Shown here one piece after another: positions 24,803 through 32,391 of a DNA stretch of 64,000 bases; position 1 is the first letter of the stretch, and the number at the start of each line of letters is the position of its first letter. A program made the translations under genes and the position numbers. The stretch covers positions 248,001 through 312,000 of the forward strand of contig NZ_UETR01000005.1 of assembly GCF_900491745.1 (NCBI RefSeq). Direction: 5' to 3'. Below the pieces are notes generated by a model. It was not told the origin of the DNA and searched no databases. It saw only the letters and a list, made by a program, of their open reading frames with translations. The DNA is from Amarolinea aalborgensis (GTDB lineage Bacteria; Chloroflexota; Anaerolineae; SSC4; Amarolineaceae).

Positions 24803-26233
24803 ATGAGTACTGCTGTTTGGTGGATACGGCGCGACCTGCGCCTGGCTGACAACCCGGCGCTGACGGCCGCCCTGGCCCAGGCCGACCAGGTCATTCCACT
24901 GTTCATCCTCGATCCGCACTTGACCGCAGCGCCGACCACCGGCGCTAAGCGGCTGGCGTTCTTGTTCGACGGCCTGCGCGCCCTCGACGCCGACCTGCGC
25001 GCCCGGGGAAGCCGGCTGCTTGTGCTGCGCGGCGCGCCGCTTGCCGTGCTCAGCCACTTGATCGAGACCACGCATGCCCACGTGATCGTCGCCCAGGCTG
25101 ACATCTCCCCGTATGCGCGCCAGCGTGACGCGCAGGTTGCTCAACGCCTGCCCCTGCAGCTGACGCCGGGCGTCACCGTCTTTCCGCCTGACGCCGTGCG
25201 CAAAGCGGACGGCGCGCCCTACACCGTCTTCACGCCCTTCAGCCGGGCGTGGAAGGCGCTGCCGCCCAATCTGACCCTGCTGCCCGCGCCGACGGTCATC
25301 CCCACGCCGGCCAACCTGGCGAGCGAGCCGCTGCCCATCACGCCGGCCCTGCCGGCGAGCGTGCCCTTTGTGGCGGGCGAAGCAGAGGCGCAGCGGCGTC
25401 TGCAGCAGTTTGCCGGCGACGGCTCGACTGAGCTCGCCGAAGTCCTCGCGGCGCCGATCGTGCGCTACCACGAAGAACGCGATCGCACGGACCTGGATGG
25501 CACCTCACGCTTGTCGCCCTACCTGCGCTTCGGCATGATCTCTGCGCGGCAGGCCGCCGCGGCGGCGTATGAGATTCTGCACACGGCGCGCACAGACGCC
25601 AGCCGGCGCGGCGCGGAGGTATGGCTCAATGAGCTGATCTGGCGCGAGTTCTATGCCAGCATCCTCTACCATTTTCCTAACGTCTTGCACGAGGCGTTCC
25701 GGCCCGAGCTGCGCACGATTGCGTGGGATAACAACGAGGCCTTCTTCGCCGCGTGGTGCGAGGGGCGCACCGGTTACCCCATCGTGGATGCGGCCATGCG
25801 CCAGCTCGTGCAGACCGGCTGGATGCACAACCGCGGCCGCATGATCGTAGCCTCGTTCCTGGTGAAGGACGTGCTGATTGACTGGCGTTGGGGCGAGCGC
25901 TTTTTCATGCAGCACCTGGTGGATGGCGACCCCGCGGCCAATAACGGCGGTTGGCAGTGGACGGCTGGCGTGGGCACCGACGCCGCGCCCTATTTCCGCA
26001 TTTTCAACCCTGTCCTGCAAGGCGAGAAATTCGATCCCAACGGCGAGTTCGTACGGCGCTGGCTGCCTGAGCTGGCCCGCGTGCCGGCCCGCTTCATTCA
26101 CCGGCCATGGGAAATGACGCCGATGGAACAGCGCGCGGCTGGGTGCGTGCTCGGCCAGGATTACCCGGCGCCCATCGTGGATCATGGCGCGGCGCGCGAG
26201 CGGACCCTGGCCGCCTACCAACGGGCGGGGTGA
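24803..26233 (+). CDS. phr: deoxyribodipyrimidine photo-lyase
   Basis: Uses blue light to split cyclobutane pyrimidine dimers. The N-terminal Rossmann part (TAVWWIRRDLRLADNPAL) binds the antenna; the FAD part shows LDGTSRLSPYLRFGMISARQ, WLNELIWREFYASILYH, GRTGYPIVDAAMRQL with GWMHNRGRMIVASF, and DAAPYFRIFNPVLQGEKFDP. The 476-residue length is normal. ATG at 24803 has GGAG nine bases upstream. An odd point is residues 208-214 (GSTELAE), which are encoded by a 25-bp palindrome-like repeat also found inside another gene at 41217; the family normally has a shorter, unrelated loop there. Confidence 0.95.
   Translation: MSTAVWWIRRDLRLADNPALTAALAQADQVIPLFILDPHLTAAPTTGAKRLAFLFDGLRALDADLRARGSRLLVLRGAPLAVLSHLIETTHAHVIVAQADISPYARQRDAQVAQRLPLQLTPGVTVFPPDAVRKADGAPYTVFTPFSRAWKALPPNLTLLPAPTVIPTPANLASEPLPITPALPASVPFVAGEAEAQRRLQQFAGDGSTELAEVLAAPIVRYHEERDRTDLDGTSRLSPYLRFGMISARQAAAAAYEILHTARTDASRRGAEVWLNELIWREFYASILYHFPNVLHEAFRPELRTIAWDNNEAFFAAWCEGRTGYPIVDAAMRQLVQTGWMHNRGRMIVASFLVKDVLIDWRWGERFFMQHLVDGDPAANNGGWQWTAGVGTDAAPYFRIFNPVLQGEKFDPNGEFVRRWLPELARVPARFIHRPWEMTPMEQRAAGCVLGQDYPAPIVDHGAARERTLAAYQRAG
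25421..25445 (+). repeat. 25-bp intragenic repeat, copy in phr
   Basis: Starts GGCTCGACTGAGCTCGCCGA and is identical over 25 bases to 41217-41241. The core TCGACTGAGCTCGCCGA is an interrupted palindrome related in wording to the TTCGACAGGCTCACC / CTTGTCGAAG words of the MITE-like elements. Confidence 0.85.
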
Positions 26234-26296
26234 CCCCGACGGCGTTTGCCAACGGCCCGAAACCGTGGTAACGTTTGTCTGACAAGCGAGGTGCCT

Positions 26297-27886
26297 ATGC
26301 GTTTCTTCAACACGGCCGGGCCGGTCAATTGTGAGAAGCACTATTGTCTTTCTCCCCTTGAACGGATCAACCTAACTGACGTCTTGAGCCTGATCAGTCA
26401 AGAGAAGTACTTCGTGCTGCATGCGCCCCGGCAAACCGGCAAGACTTCCGCGCTGCTGGCGCTGCGCGACTACCTGAACGCGGAGGGCCGCTACCGCTGC
26501 CTGTACGTCAACTTCGAAGTGGCGCAGGGCTATCGCGAGCGGATCAATGAAGGCATGACCGCGCTGCTGCAGGAGATGAGCGGCCAGGCGCGGCTGGCCT
26601 TGCGCGACGACCGCGCGGATGCCATCGTGCGTGACTTGATCCACCTGGGCGCGCCCTCGCTGAGCGAATTCCTCAACCGTTGGTGCAGCGGGGCCAGCCA
26701 GCCCACGATCCTGTTCATTGACGAGATTGATGCCCTGGTGGGCGACCTGCTCATCACGGTGCTGCGCCAGCTGCGCGCGGGCTATCCGCATCGGCCGCAG
26801 GCCTTCCCGCAAAGCGTCATTCTGTGCGGCGTGCGTGACGTGCGCGACTACCGCATCCACTCCAGCCAGAGCCAGGAGATCATCACGGGCGGCAGCGCCT
26901 TCAACATCAAGGCGGTGTCATTGCGCCTGGGCGACTTCACGCAGCCAGAGGTGGAGCGGCTGCTGCTGCAGCACACGGCGGAGACCGGTCAAGCCTTCGA
27001 GGCGGATGCGCTGGCGACGGTCTGGCATTTGACACAGGGTCAGCCCTGGCTGGTGAATGCGCTGGCCTACGAGACCACATTTACGATGCGCGTGGGCCGC
27101 GACCGCAGCCGGCCCATCACCGCCGAGATGATCCAAGAAGCGAAGGAGAACCTGATCCTGCGCCGCGAAACGCACCTGGATCAGTTGACCGACAAGCTGA
27201 AGGAATCGCGTGTGCGCCGGGTCATCGAGCCGATGCTGCAAGGGTACGAATTGGAGCGTGCGGTCAGCGAGGATGACCTGCGCTACGTGGCCGACCTCGG
27301 CCTGATCCGCCGCACAGCCTTTGGCCCACAGATCGCCAATCCCATCTACGGCGAAATCATCCCCCGCCAGCTTACCTTCATCACTCAACTCAACTTCGAG
27401 AGCGCCTTTCAATCTGCCTGGTACATCCGGCCCGACGGCCGGCTCGATTTGTCGAAGCTGTTGGCGGCCTTTCAGCAGTTCTTCCGCGAACATTCAGAGA
27501 GTTGGGTGGAGCGGTTCGACTACAAGGAGGCGGGTCCGCAGCTGCTCCTACAGGCGTTCTTGCAGCGCATCGTCAACGGCGGCGGCCGCGTCGAGCGGGA
27601 GTATGGCCTGGGGCGCAAGCGCACCGACCTGCTGGTGCTGTGGCCGCTGGGCGACGACATGCGCCAGGCGCAGCGCGGTGTGATCGAACTGAAAGTGCTT
27701 TACAAATCGCTGGAGGCCACCCTGGCCGAGGGCGTAGCGCAGACCTGGGAGTACGCCGATCGCTGCGGCGCGCAGGAGGCGCACCTGGTGATCTTCGACC
27801 GCACGCCGGGCAAACCGTGGGAAGAGAAGATCTTCCGCCGCGAGGAACCGTTCCAAGAGCGACTCATCACCGTCTGGGGGATGTGA
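26297..27886 (+). CDS. AAA-like ATPase with C-terminal PD-(D/E)XK nuclease-like domain
   Basis: A 529-residue protein. N-terminal ATPase: Walker A VLHAPRQTGKTSALLAL at about residue 40, Walker B TILFIDEIDALVGDLLITVL near 137, and a sensor region SVILCGVRDVRDYR. The MRFFNTAGPVNCEKHYCLSP start is characteristic of a family spread across filamentous and other environmental bacteria. Residues 420-500 fit a PD-(D/E)XK fold: GGGRVEREYGLGRKRTDLLV, then GVIELKVLYKS (Asp...Glu-x-Lys). ATG 26297 has GAGGTG before it. Proposed roles include mobile-element or defence functions, unproven; no partner gene of a known defence system is adjacent. Confidence 0.75.
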   Translation: MRFFNTAGPVNCEKHYCLSPLERINLTDVLSLISQEKYFVLHAPRQTGKTSALLALRDYLNAEGRYRCLYVNFEVAQGYRERINEGMTALLQEMSGQARLALRDDRADAIVRDLIHLGAPSLSEFLNRWCSGASQPTILFIDEIDALVGDLLITVLRQLRAGYPHRPQAFPQSVILCGVRDVRDYRIHSSQSQEIITGGSAFNIKAVSLRLGDFTQPEVERLLLQHTAETGQAFEADALATVWHLTQGQPWLVNALAYETTFTMRVGRDRSRPITAEMIQEAKENLILRRETHLDQLTDKLKESRVRRVIEPMLQGYELERAVSEDDLRYVADLGLIRRTAFGPQIANPIYGEIIPRQLTFITQLNFESAFQSAWYIRPDGRLDLSKLLAAFQQFFREHSESWVERFDYKEAGPQLLLQAFLQRIVNGGGRVEREYGLGRKRTDLLVLWPLGDDMRQAQRGVIELKVLYKSLEATLAEGVAQTWEYADRCGAQEAHLVIFDRTPGKPWEEKIFRREEPFQERLITVWGM

Positions 27887-27918
27887 GGTGCAGCACTGTT
27901 CTGGGCGTTGTCAAGCCA

Positions 27919-28281
27919 TCAGGCCGGTAAATCCAAACGCTCGTCAATCCAATCGCGCAGCAAGGCGCTGATTGTCTTCCGCGCGGCGATCGCTTCGGCG
28001 CGCAGGATGTCTTTGGTCAGCGCATCCAGGTGGATCGTTGCGGTCTCGTCTGGCTTACGCGCGGCGGAAAAAGAGACCGTCTCAAAATAATCGGCGGGGT
28101 ACAGGTAATCCTCCCCTTCATTGTCAATGATCCGCAATTCACCCAGCCGTCGTTCATCCTCGGTTGGCGGCAAGGCTTTGTAAACGCGTCCCACCGTAAG
28201 GCTAGCCAGTGCCTCATCGCGTAACGGCTGACCATGAAAGTGAATATAGGCCTTGTTCTTCAGGCAACGTACGTATTTCAT
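27919..28281 (-). CDS. SH3-like plus ribbon-helix-helix protein (candidate antitoxin)
   Basis: A 120-residue protein with two parts. Residues 1-70 look like a small beta barrel (MKYVRCLKNKAYIHF, LTVGRVYKAL, LRIIDNEGEDYLYPADYF). Residues 80-118 look like a CopG-type ribbon-helix-helix: the strand ETATIHLDAL is followed by helices TKDILRAEAIAARKTI and SALLRDWIDERLDL. Its start overlaps the stop of the upstream 83-codon gene as ATGA, indicating coupled translation. A DNA-binding autoregulatory antitoxin is a reasonable idea, but the partner belongs to no toxin family that I recognise. Confidence 0.55.
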   Translation of the reverse strand: MKYVRCLKNKAYIHFHGQPLRDEALASLTVGRVYKALPPTEDERRLGELRIIDNEGEDYLYPADYFETVSFSAARKPDETATIHLDALTKDILRAEAIAARKTISALLRDWIDERLDLPA

Positions 28282-28529
28282 GCGACTCTCCGGATTTTGC
28301 GTTTATCCTTCTCATCTCTCCGTCCGATACCGGTTGATTCAAACCAATGCAACTCAACCTCCCAGATTTCACCGTTGGCATACTCAACGAGTGCGATTCC
28401 TTTGAGCTTACGCCAGTGAACTCTCCGCCCCTCAGCATACGCGCGATTGAGAAAATGGCGGATTTCCACGCCGTTTCCCTTGGCAATGAGCTGGATATTC
28501 GCGATGTCGCTGATGACTTGAAATTTCAT
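28278..28529 (-). CDS. small basic protein, first gene of a coupled pair
   Basis: An 83-residue basic protein (MKFQVISDIANIQLIAKGNG at the start, then VHWRKLKGIALVEYANGEIWE and a lysine/arginine-rich tail DEKDKRKIRR). The middle resembles a short beta sheet; no catalytic motif is evident. It lies behind a good promoter and overlaps the next gene by four bases, so the pair is translated together. Similar short proteins are often annotated hypothetical next to regulators in cyanobacteria and Chloroflexota, from memory. Confidence 0.5.
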   Translation of the reverse strand: MKFQVISDIANIQLIAKGNGVEIRHFLNRAYAEGRRVHWRKLKGIALVEYANGEIWEVELHWFESTGIGRRDEKDKRKIRRVA

Positions 28530-28590
28530 GCCATGCCCAATTGCGGTCGTGTGGGTTGCTCCTGGTTATCGAAACAGGTCAGGAAGCACA

Positions 28591-28619
28591 TTATACCAAC
28601 TGGCTGCCAAAGCATCAAG
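28591..28619 (-). promoter_or_regulatory. promoter of the minus-strand small-gene pair
   Basis: TTGATG (28619-28614) and a perfect TATAAT (28596-28591), 17 bp apart on the minus strand, about 60 bp before the ATG at 28529. Confidence 0.65.
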
Positions 28620-28656
28620 TCGCCGGCGTCGCAACCGTCCACGAGATTGAAGCTAC

Positions 28657-28685
28657 TGGCAACGCTTTTGGTTTTGTGCTATACT
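28657..28685 (+). promoter_or_regulatory. promoter of the DUF4160-DUF2442 pair
   Basis: TGGCAA (28657-28662) and TATACT (28680-28685), 17 bp apart, with TGC before the -10 box (extended -10). It diverges from the promoter at 28591-28619; the two start regions are about 60 bp apart. Confidence 0.55.
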
Positions 28686-28726
28686 CACCAGAAACAGAGC
28701 GGTAGAAAGCATGAGCCCTGCCAACC

Positions 28727-28975
28727 TTGTCAACGTTCTACGGCATCAAGATCACCATGAACTACCATGATCACCTGCCTCCGCACTTTCATGCCGAGTA
28801 TCAAGACTATGAAGTCATTGTGGAGATAGGAACGGGCAGTGTGACCGGGAAAATGCCGAGACGCGCGCTCAGTCTGATTTGGACGTGGCTTGATGAGCAT
28901 CACGCTGAACTGGTGGAGAACTGGGAGCGCGCCCGTCGCCGCCAACTGCTAAGCCCGATTGATCCATTGTCATGA
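28727..28975 (+). CDS. DUF4160 protein (putative toxin-antitoxin component)
   Basis: An 82-residue protein matching DUF4160: FYGIKITMNYHDHLPPHFHA followed by EYQDYEVIVEIGTGSVTGK and a helix RALSLIWTWLDEHHAEL. The His/Asp cluster in HDHLPPHFHAEY is invariant in the family. The only in-frame start candidates are TTG 28727 and CTG 28718; an ATG at 28711 is in another frame, so either a rare start codon is used or one base was lost near 28715-28724. The stop overlaps the start of the DUF2442 gene, a pairing seen widely and suggested in the literature to be a toxin-antitoxin type module. Confidence 0.75.
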   Translation: MSTFYGIKITMNYHDHLPPHFHAEYQDYEVIVEIGTGSVTGKMPRRALSLIWTWLDEHHAELVENWERARRRQLLSPIDPLS

Positions 28976-29241
28976 GGACAGCCATGTTTGTTCATGTCAC
29001 CAAGGTCGAGTATGTCGGTGATTACCGGCTCCGCCTCGTCTTCAACAACGACGTCGAAGGCATCGTTGACTTGGAGCCGGAGTTGTACGGCGAGGTATTT
29101 GCACCGCTACGAGACAAAACACGATTTCAACAGGTGCGTTTGACCAGCCGCACCATCGAGTGGCCGAATGGCGCCGACTTTGCCCCGGAATTCTTGCTGG
29201 AGCAGGTGAAGGCTCAGTCGGCCATGCTCGTGCCGGCTTGA
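28972..29241 (+). CDS. DUF2442 protein (partner of DUF4160)
   Basis: An 89-residue protein fitting DUF2442: HVTKVEYVGDYRLRLVFNND with EGIVDLEPELYGEVFAPLRD, then RTIEWPNGADFAPEFLLEQV. Family members with a DUF4160 neighbour are predicted DNA-binding or antitoxin-like partners. The listed ATG at 28972 overlaps the previous stop; ATG 28984 (MFVHVTKVEY) matches family starts equally well. Confidence 0.8.
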   Translation: MRTAMFVHVTKVEYVGDYRLRLVFNNDVEGIVDLEPELYGEVFAPLRDKTRFQQVRLTSRTIEWPNGADFAPEFLLEQVKAQSAMLVPA

Positions 29242-29365
29242 TAGACTGACGGCCGGTCGTGGTCCGATGGTTGTTGCGCTTTCTGTGCTGCCGTCGGAGA
29301 CGTGGCTGGGATAGCTGAGAATCGGCGCTCGCCGCGCGGACGCAGCCGATGGGCGAAGGCTTACG

Positions 29366-30496
29366 ATGAAAATGCGGCGTCATTTGCTATGCACAGCCTG
29401 GCTGGCTGTCTGCGCGCTGCTCCTCCTGAGCGCGTGTCAGTCAGGAGCGTCCATCGCCGGCCGCGTATCAACTCGCGCGGCTGAAACCGTCACGCCGGCG
29501 GCCGGGCCGGGCGCCCCAGCTTCTTCTGGAACCGTCGTTCCATCTACTGCACCTCCATCATCACCCGGCTCGCCACCCGCCGGCGTGTCTCCAAGCCCGG
29601 CAGCAACAGCGACAGAAGCAGCACCAACTCCAGATAGAACTCCTCCTTCAACCGATACTGCAACTCCAACAGGAACTCCTTTTTCTCCAACAGGAACTCC
29701 AACCCCTCCTCCAACAGAAACACCACCTCCTTCTGCAACTCAAACTGGAACTCCAACTCCACCACCACTCGCAACAGATACCCCCCCAGTGCCAAAAGAT
29801 GTAAAACCAGCAAGACCAACGGCAACGGAAACACCCGCAGTATTAAACATCAAACCACCGGAAATTTCCAGATATTCATTGCAACAAGGGTCTGACGGCG
29901 GATGGGTTTATAAGGATAAAAGCGGAAAGGAAGTCGCGCATACTGTAACATATTCCTGGGAAGGACTGAATTGGAAAAAAACAATGCAAAAAGGGGCTAT
30001 TGTGGTGAGCGACGAGAAGCTTATGGCAGATTTGTTGAGAACAGCAAACAAAGGCAGGGGAACAACCGAACTACCGCTTTTCCCATTGTTTATTAATCCG
30101 GAAGGACTTGAATTGAGGGAGATCAAAAACATGAAAGACCATATAGTAATTGCTGTTTATGGACAAATTAAGCAAGTTGTTCAACCTTTTCCGGGAGTAT
30201 CTCCAACTCTTCGCAATGATTTTGGATCTTTTGAAGTAATAGCATTTTCTCCGACAAATGCCGGGAGTTTGAAGTTTTACGCTGCCGATTTTGAAAGTCC
30301 ATTAAAGCCTTTTTTACAGACTGTAAAGCCTTTTCTCGCACCTCTTGCATATAATTTTTCTGATGATCTTCTTCCGGAAAGCTTCGAAGTTCCGGGAGCT
30401 TCTGGATTGATGACCGTAGGGAGCTCTATTGGCGGAAAATCGCTTACTCTTGATAATTTCCTTTCCTTAGGTAATTTTACAGTTGTGGCAGGATAG
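29366..30496 (+). CDS. chimeric Thr/Pro-linker lipoprotein with an AT-rich C-terminal half
   Basis: A 376-residue lipoprotein. The signal MKMRRHLLCTAWLAVCALLL ends in lipobox LSAC (Cys 24). A Ser/Thr/Pro linker runs to about residue 160 (repeats of TPTGTP/TPTPPP). The C-terminal domain (160-376: EISRYSLQQGSDGGWVYKDK, LPLFPLFINPEGLELREI, KFYAADFESPLKPFLQTV) has no family I recognise but looks folded. Codon use changes within the linker, near 29600: GC-rich, C/G-ending codons before, A/T-rich codons after. The gene may be a join of a resident lipoprotein start with an incoming gene by recombination at similar linkers. Confidence 0.7.
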   Translation: MKMRRHLLCTAWLAVCALLLLSACQSGASIAGRVSTRAAETVTPAAGPGAPASSGTVVPSTAPPSSPGSPPAGVSPSPAATATEAAPTPDRTPPSTDTATPTGTPFSPTGTPTPPPTETPPPSATQTGTPTPPPLATDTPPVPKDVKPARPTATETPAVLNIKPPEISRYSLQQGSDGGWVYKDKSGKEVAHTVTYSWEGLNWKKTMQKGAIVVSDEKLMADLLRTANKGRGTTELPLFPLFINPEGLELREIKNMKDHIVIAVYGQIKQVVQPFPGVSPTLRNDFGSFEVIAFSPTNAGSLKFYAADFESPLKPFLQTVKPFLAPLAYNFSDDLLPESFEVPGASGLMTVGSSIGGKSLTLDNFLSLGNFTVVAG

Positions 30497-30553
30497 AGAC
30501 AGTCTTATTTTTTGCTATTGCTATTTGTTTGGTTTTTGGTTAGTCTGAATATA

Positions 30554-31072
30554 ATGAAACGCAGTCTTGCCATTGGGGTTTGTATCCTGATAATAGTAAA
30601 TCTGCTGCTTGTTTATTCATATCTCCGCTTAAAACAACAGAAGAAAACAGTACAACCGCACGTTCTTTCTCAGTTTCCCTGTCCTTTGCCTGCTTCGTAC
30701 TGCAGTTCATACCGCGAAGTGAAAGCGCACGGACAATTTTATGGCATTGCTTGGGATCTGCCGCCAGGCACTCCGGTTCACAGCCTGTTTGCCGGGCCGA
30801 TCTTTCCGGTAAGGGCGCCGGTTTGGCCTTCGTTTGTCCATCCGGGTTTGTCGCTTGAAAGTCTGGATAAGAAATGGCGCGCTATCTATGTGTTTACCGG
30901 GCCTGACGTGATCCGCTACACAGTGGCATGGGCTCCGGGTGAAACACTCCTGAATGCGCGCGAGGGCAGTATCGCCAGTTTTGGGGCCAACCTGGTGCTT
31001 AGGATCTACCGGATGGACGCTGAACAGGCGCAGTTACAGACAGGTAAACAGTTGCGTTTTCAACCGTTATGA
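30554..31072 (+). CDS. membrane-anchored M23-like protein lacking catalytic residues
   Basis: A 172-residue protein starting MKRSLAIGVCILIIVNLLLV, a single N-terminal anchor, followed by an outside domain. CPLPASYCSSYREVKAHGQF and YGIAWDLPPGTPVHSLFAGP follow the G-x-x-x-x-x-P-x-G-T-P-V pattern of LytM/M23 beta sheets, but the HxxxD and HxH zinc ligands are missing, so a binding rather than a cutting role is likely. AT-rich codon use matches its neighbours. It starts 57 bp after the lipoprotein gene and its stop overlaps the next start (ATGA), so these three genes form one transferred operon. Confidence 0.55.
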   Translation: MKRSLAIGVCILIIVNLLLVYSYLRLKQQKKTVQPHVLSQFPCPLPASYCSSYREVKAHGQFYGIAWDLPPGTPVHSLFAGPIFPVRAPVWPSFVHPGLSLESLDKKWRAIYVFTGPDVIRYTVAWAPGETLLNAREGSIASFGANLVLRIYRMDAEQAQLQTGKQLRFQPL

Positions 31073-31223
31073 GAAATCATAAACAGCTATCAACCCTCAT
31101 TTTTACCATCGGTATTCTGCTGTTTGTGTTGTTTATTGGTGTTACGCACCTTCATGCGTTTGTGCCGTGCGAAGAAGGCGGCTACATTCCTGGCAATGGG
31201 GTTTGTGAATGTGGTGGTGATCC
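31069..31223 (+). pseudogene. Cys-rich secreted protein, 5' part (split by IS21-family element 1)
   Basis: Codons 1-51 of a gene whose remainder is at 34195-34744. The product begins MRNHKQLSTLIFTIGILLFV, an export signal or anchor, followed by HAFVPCEEGGYIPGNGVCEC. Removing the element and one copy of the GATCC target duplication joins ...CECGGDP to DCNVVGSGCPTD... in frame, giving a 234-residue protein. In the present state the frame runs on into the insertion sequence for about 56 codons before a stop at 31392. Confidence 0.85.
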
Positions 31224-31635
31224 TGTCAACTCGCGGGGTATGAGAGCCACGCGTTCGCGGGCATATGGAGCCAGGGAGAGCGTCGAGAATACCTGGTTTC
31301 TCCAGTTGTTAGAGATCGACTTGGGCAGTCCCGAAACTGCAATCCGGGTGCCGGTGTCGGCTCAATTTGAGCGTTGTTTCATGGTGATCTAAAAGTCGTT
31401 GTTAACGAGTGCGCCCGGTGTCGGGCGCAGACGATCAAGTGAGCTGCTCGACTTGACATGGTGCTTGTCTTGCCTAAAATGGGAGTTACCCACCCAGAGA
31501 AGGCGAGAGGGTCAGGTCGCCGACCAGACCACCTCGTCTTTTCGTTATCTTTGGCCTGATAGGTGTCCAGTTGGATGGGCCACTCTGAACCAGTGTCACC
31601 GGCGGCGCCCTGGGCCTGGCTGAATAAAGCATGTA

Positions 31636-32391
31636 TCACTCCTTGTGCGCCGCCAGGAAGTGGCGGTCACGTGCGCGATAGCTGGCGCCCGTGATGATCA
31701 TGATCTGGGCGTTGTCCACGAGGCGATCGAGGGCGGCCGAGGCGATCAAAGGGTCTTGAAAGATCTCAGGCCATTCACTCGGTGCGCGATTGCTGGTTAT
31801 CAGGATCGAGCCCCGTTCGTACCGTTCGAGGATGACGTCAAACATGTCCTCCGGCGCTGGGGGACGCATGGGCTTGAGGCCGAAATCGTCGATAATCAAG
31901 AGCGCAGGCCGCAGATAGGTCTGCAGACGCCGGTCGTAGGTTCCATCAGCGCGGCCGGCGTTGAGATGAGCGAGCATCTTGTGGGCGCTGACGAACAGAA
32001 CGTCGTGGCCGCGGCGACACGCTTCGTGCCCCAACGCTTGAGCCAGATGACTTTTACCTACCCCGGTCGGCCCACAGATCAGGGTGTTGCGGTGTCGCTG
32101 GATGTAGGCACAGGTGGCGAGGTCAAGCACCTGCTGACGGTTGATCGTCGGGTTGAAGCCAAAGTCAAAGGCCTCCAGCGTCCTGTCGCTATGGAATGCG
32201 GCGCGGCGCAGTCGCAACTGGAGCTGCTTCTGGGTCCGCCGCTCCACTTCGTCCTGAATGAGCCGGTTCAGGAATTCGACGTAGGAGAGCTTGTCCTGGA
32301 TGGCCTGCTGGTTGCGCAGTTCCAGCGTGTCAAGGATGCCTGACAACCGTAACCGCTTGAGATGGGTATTGAGTTGGTGCGTTAGTTCCAT
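31636..32391 (-). CDS. istB: IstB-like transposition helper ATPase, IS element 1
   Basis: A 251-residue AAA+ protein. Walker A is LICGPTGVGKSHLAQALG at about residues 102-119, Walker B ALLIIDDFGLKPMRPPAPED near 161, and the sensor region GSILITSNRAPSEWPEIF with DPLIASAALDRLVDNA follows. It assembles on target DNA and stimulates the IstA transposase. Its start overlaps the istA end by 10 bp, typical of the family. The frame is intact, so the element may be able to move. Confidence 0.95.
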   Translation of the reverse strand: MELTHQLNTHLKRLRLSGILDTLELRNQQAIQDKLSYVEFLNRLIQDEVERRTQKQLQLRLRRAAFHSDRTLEAFDFGFNPTINRQQVLDLATCAYIQRHRNTLICGPTGVGKSHLAQALGHEACRRGHDVLFVSAHKMLAHLNAGRADGTYDRRLQTYLRPALLIIDDFGLKPMRPPAPEDMFDVILERYERGSILITSNRAPSEWPEIFQDPLIASAALDRLVDNAQIMIITGASYRARDRHFLAAHKE

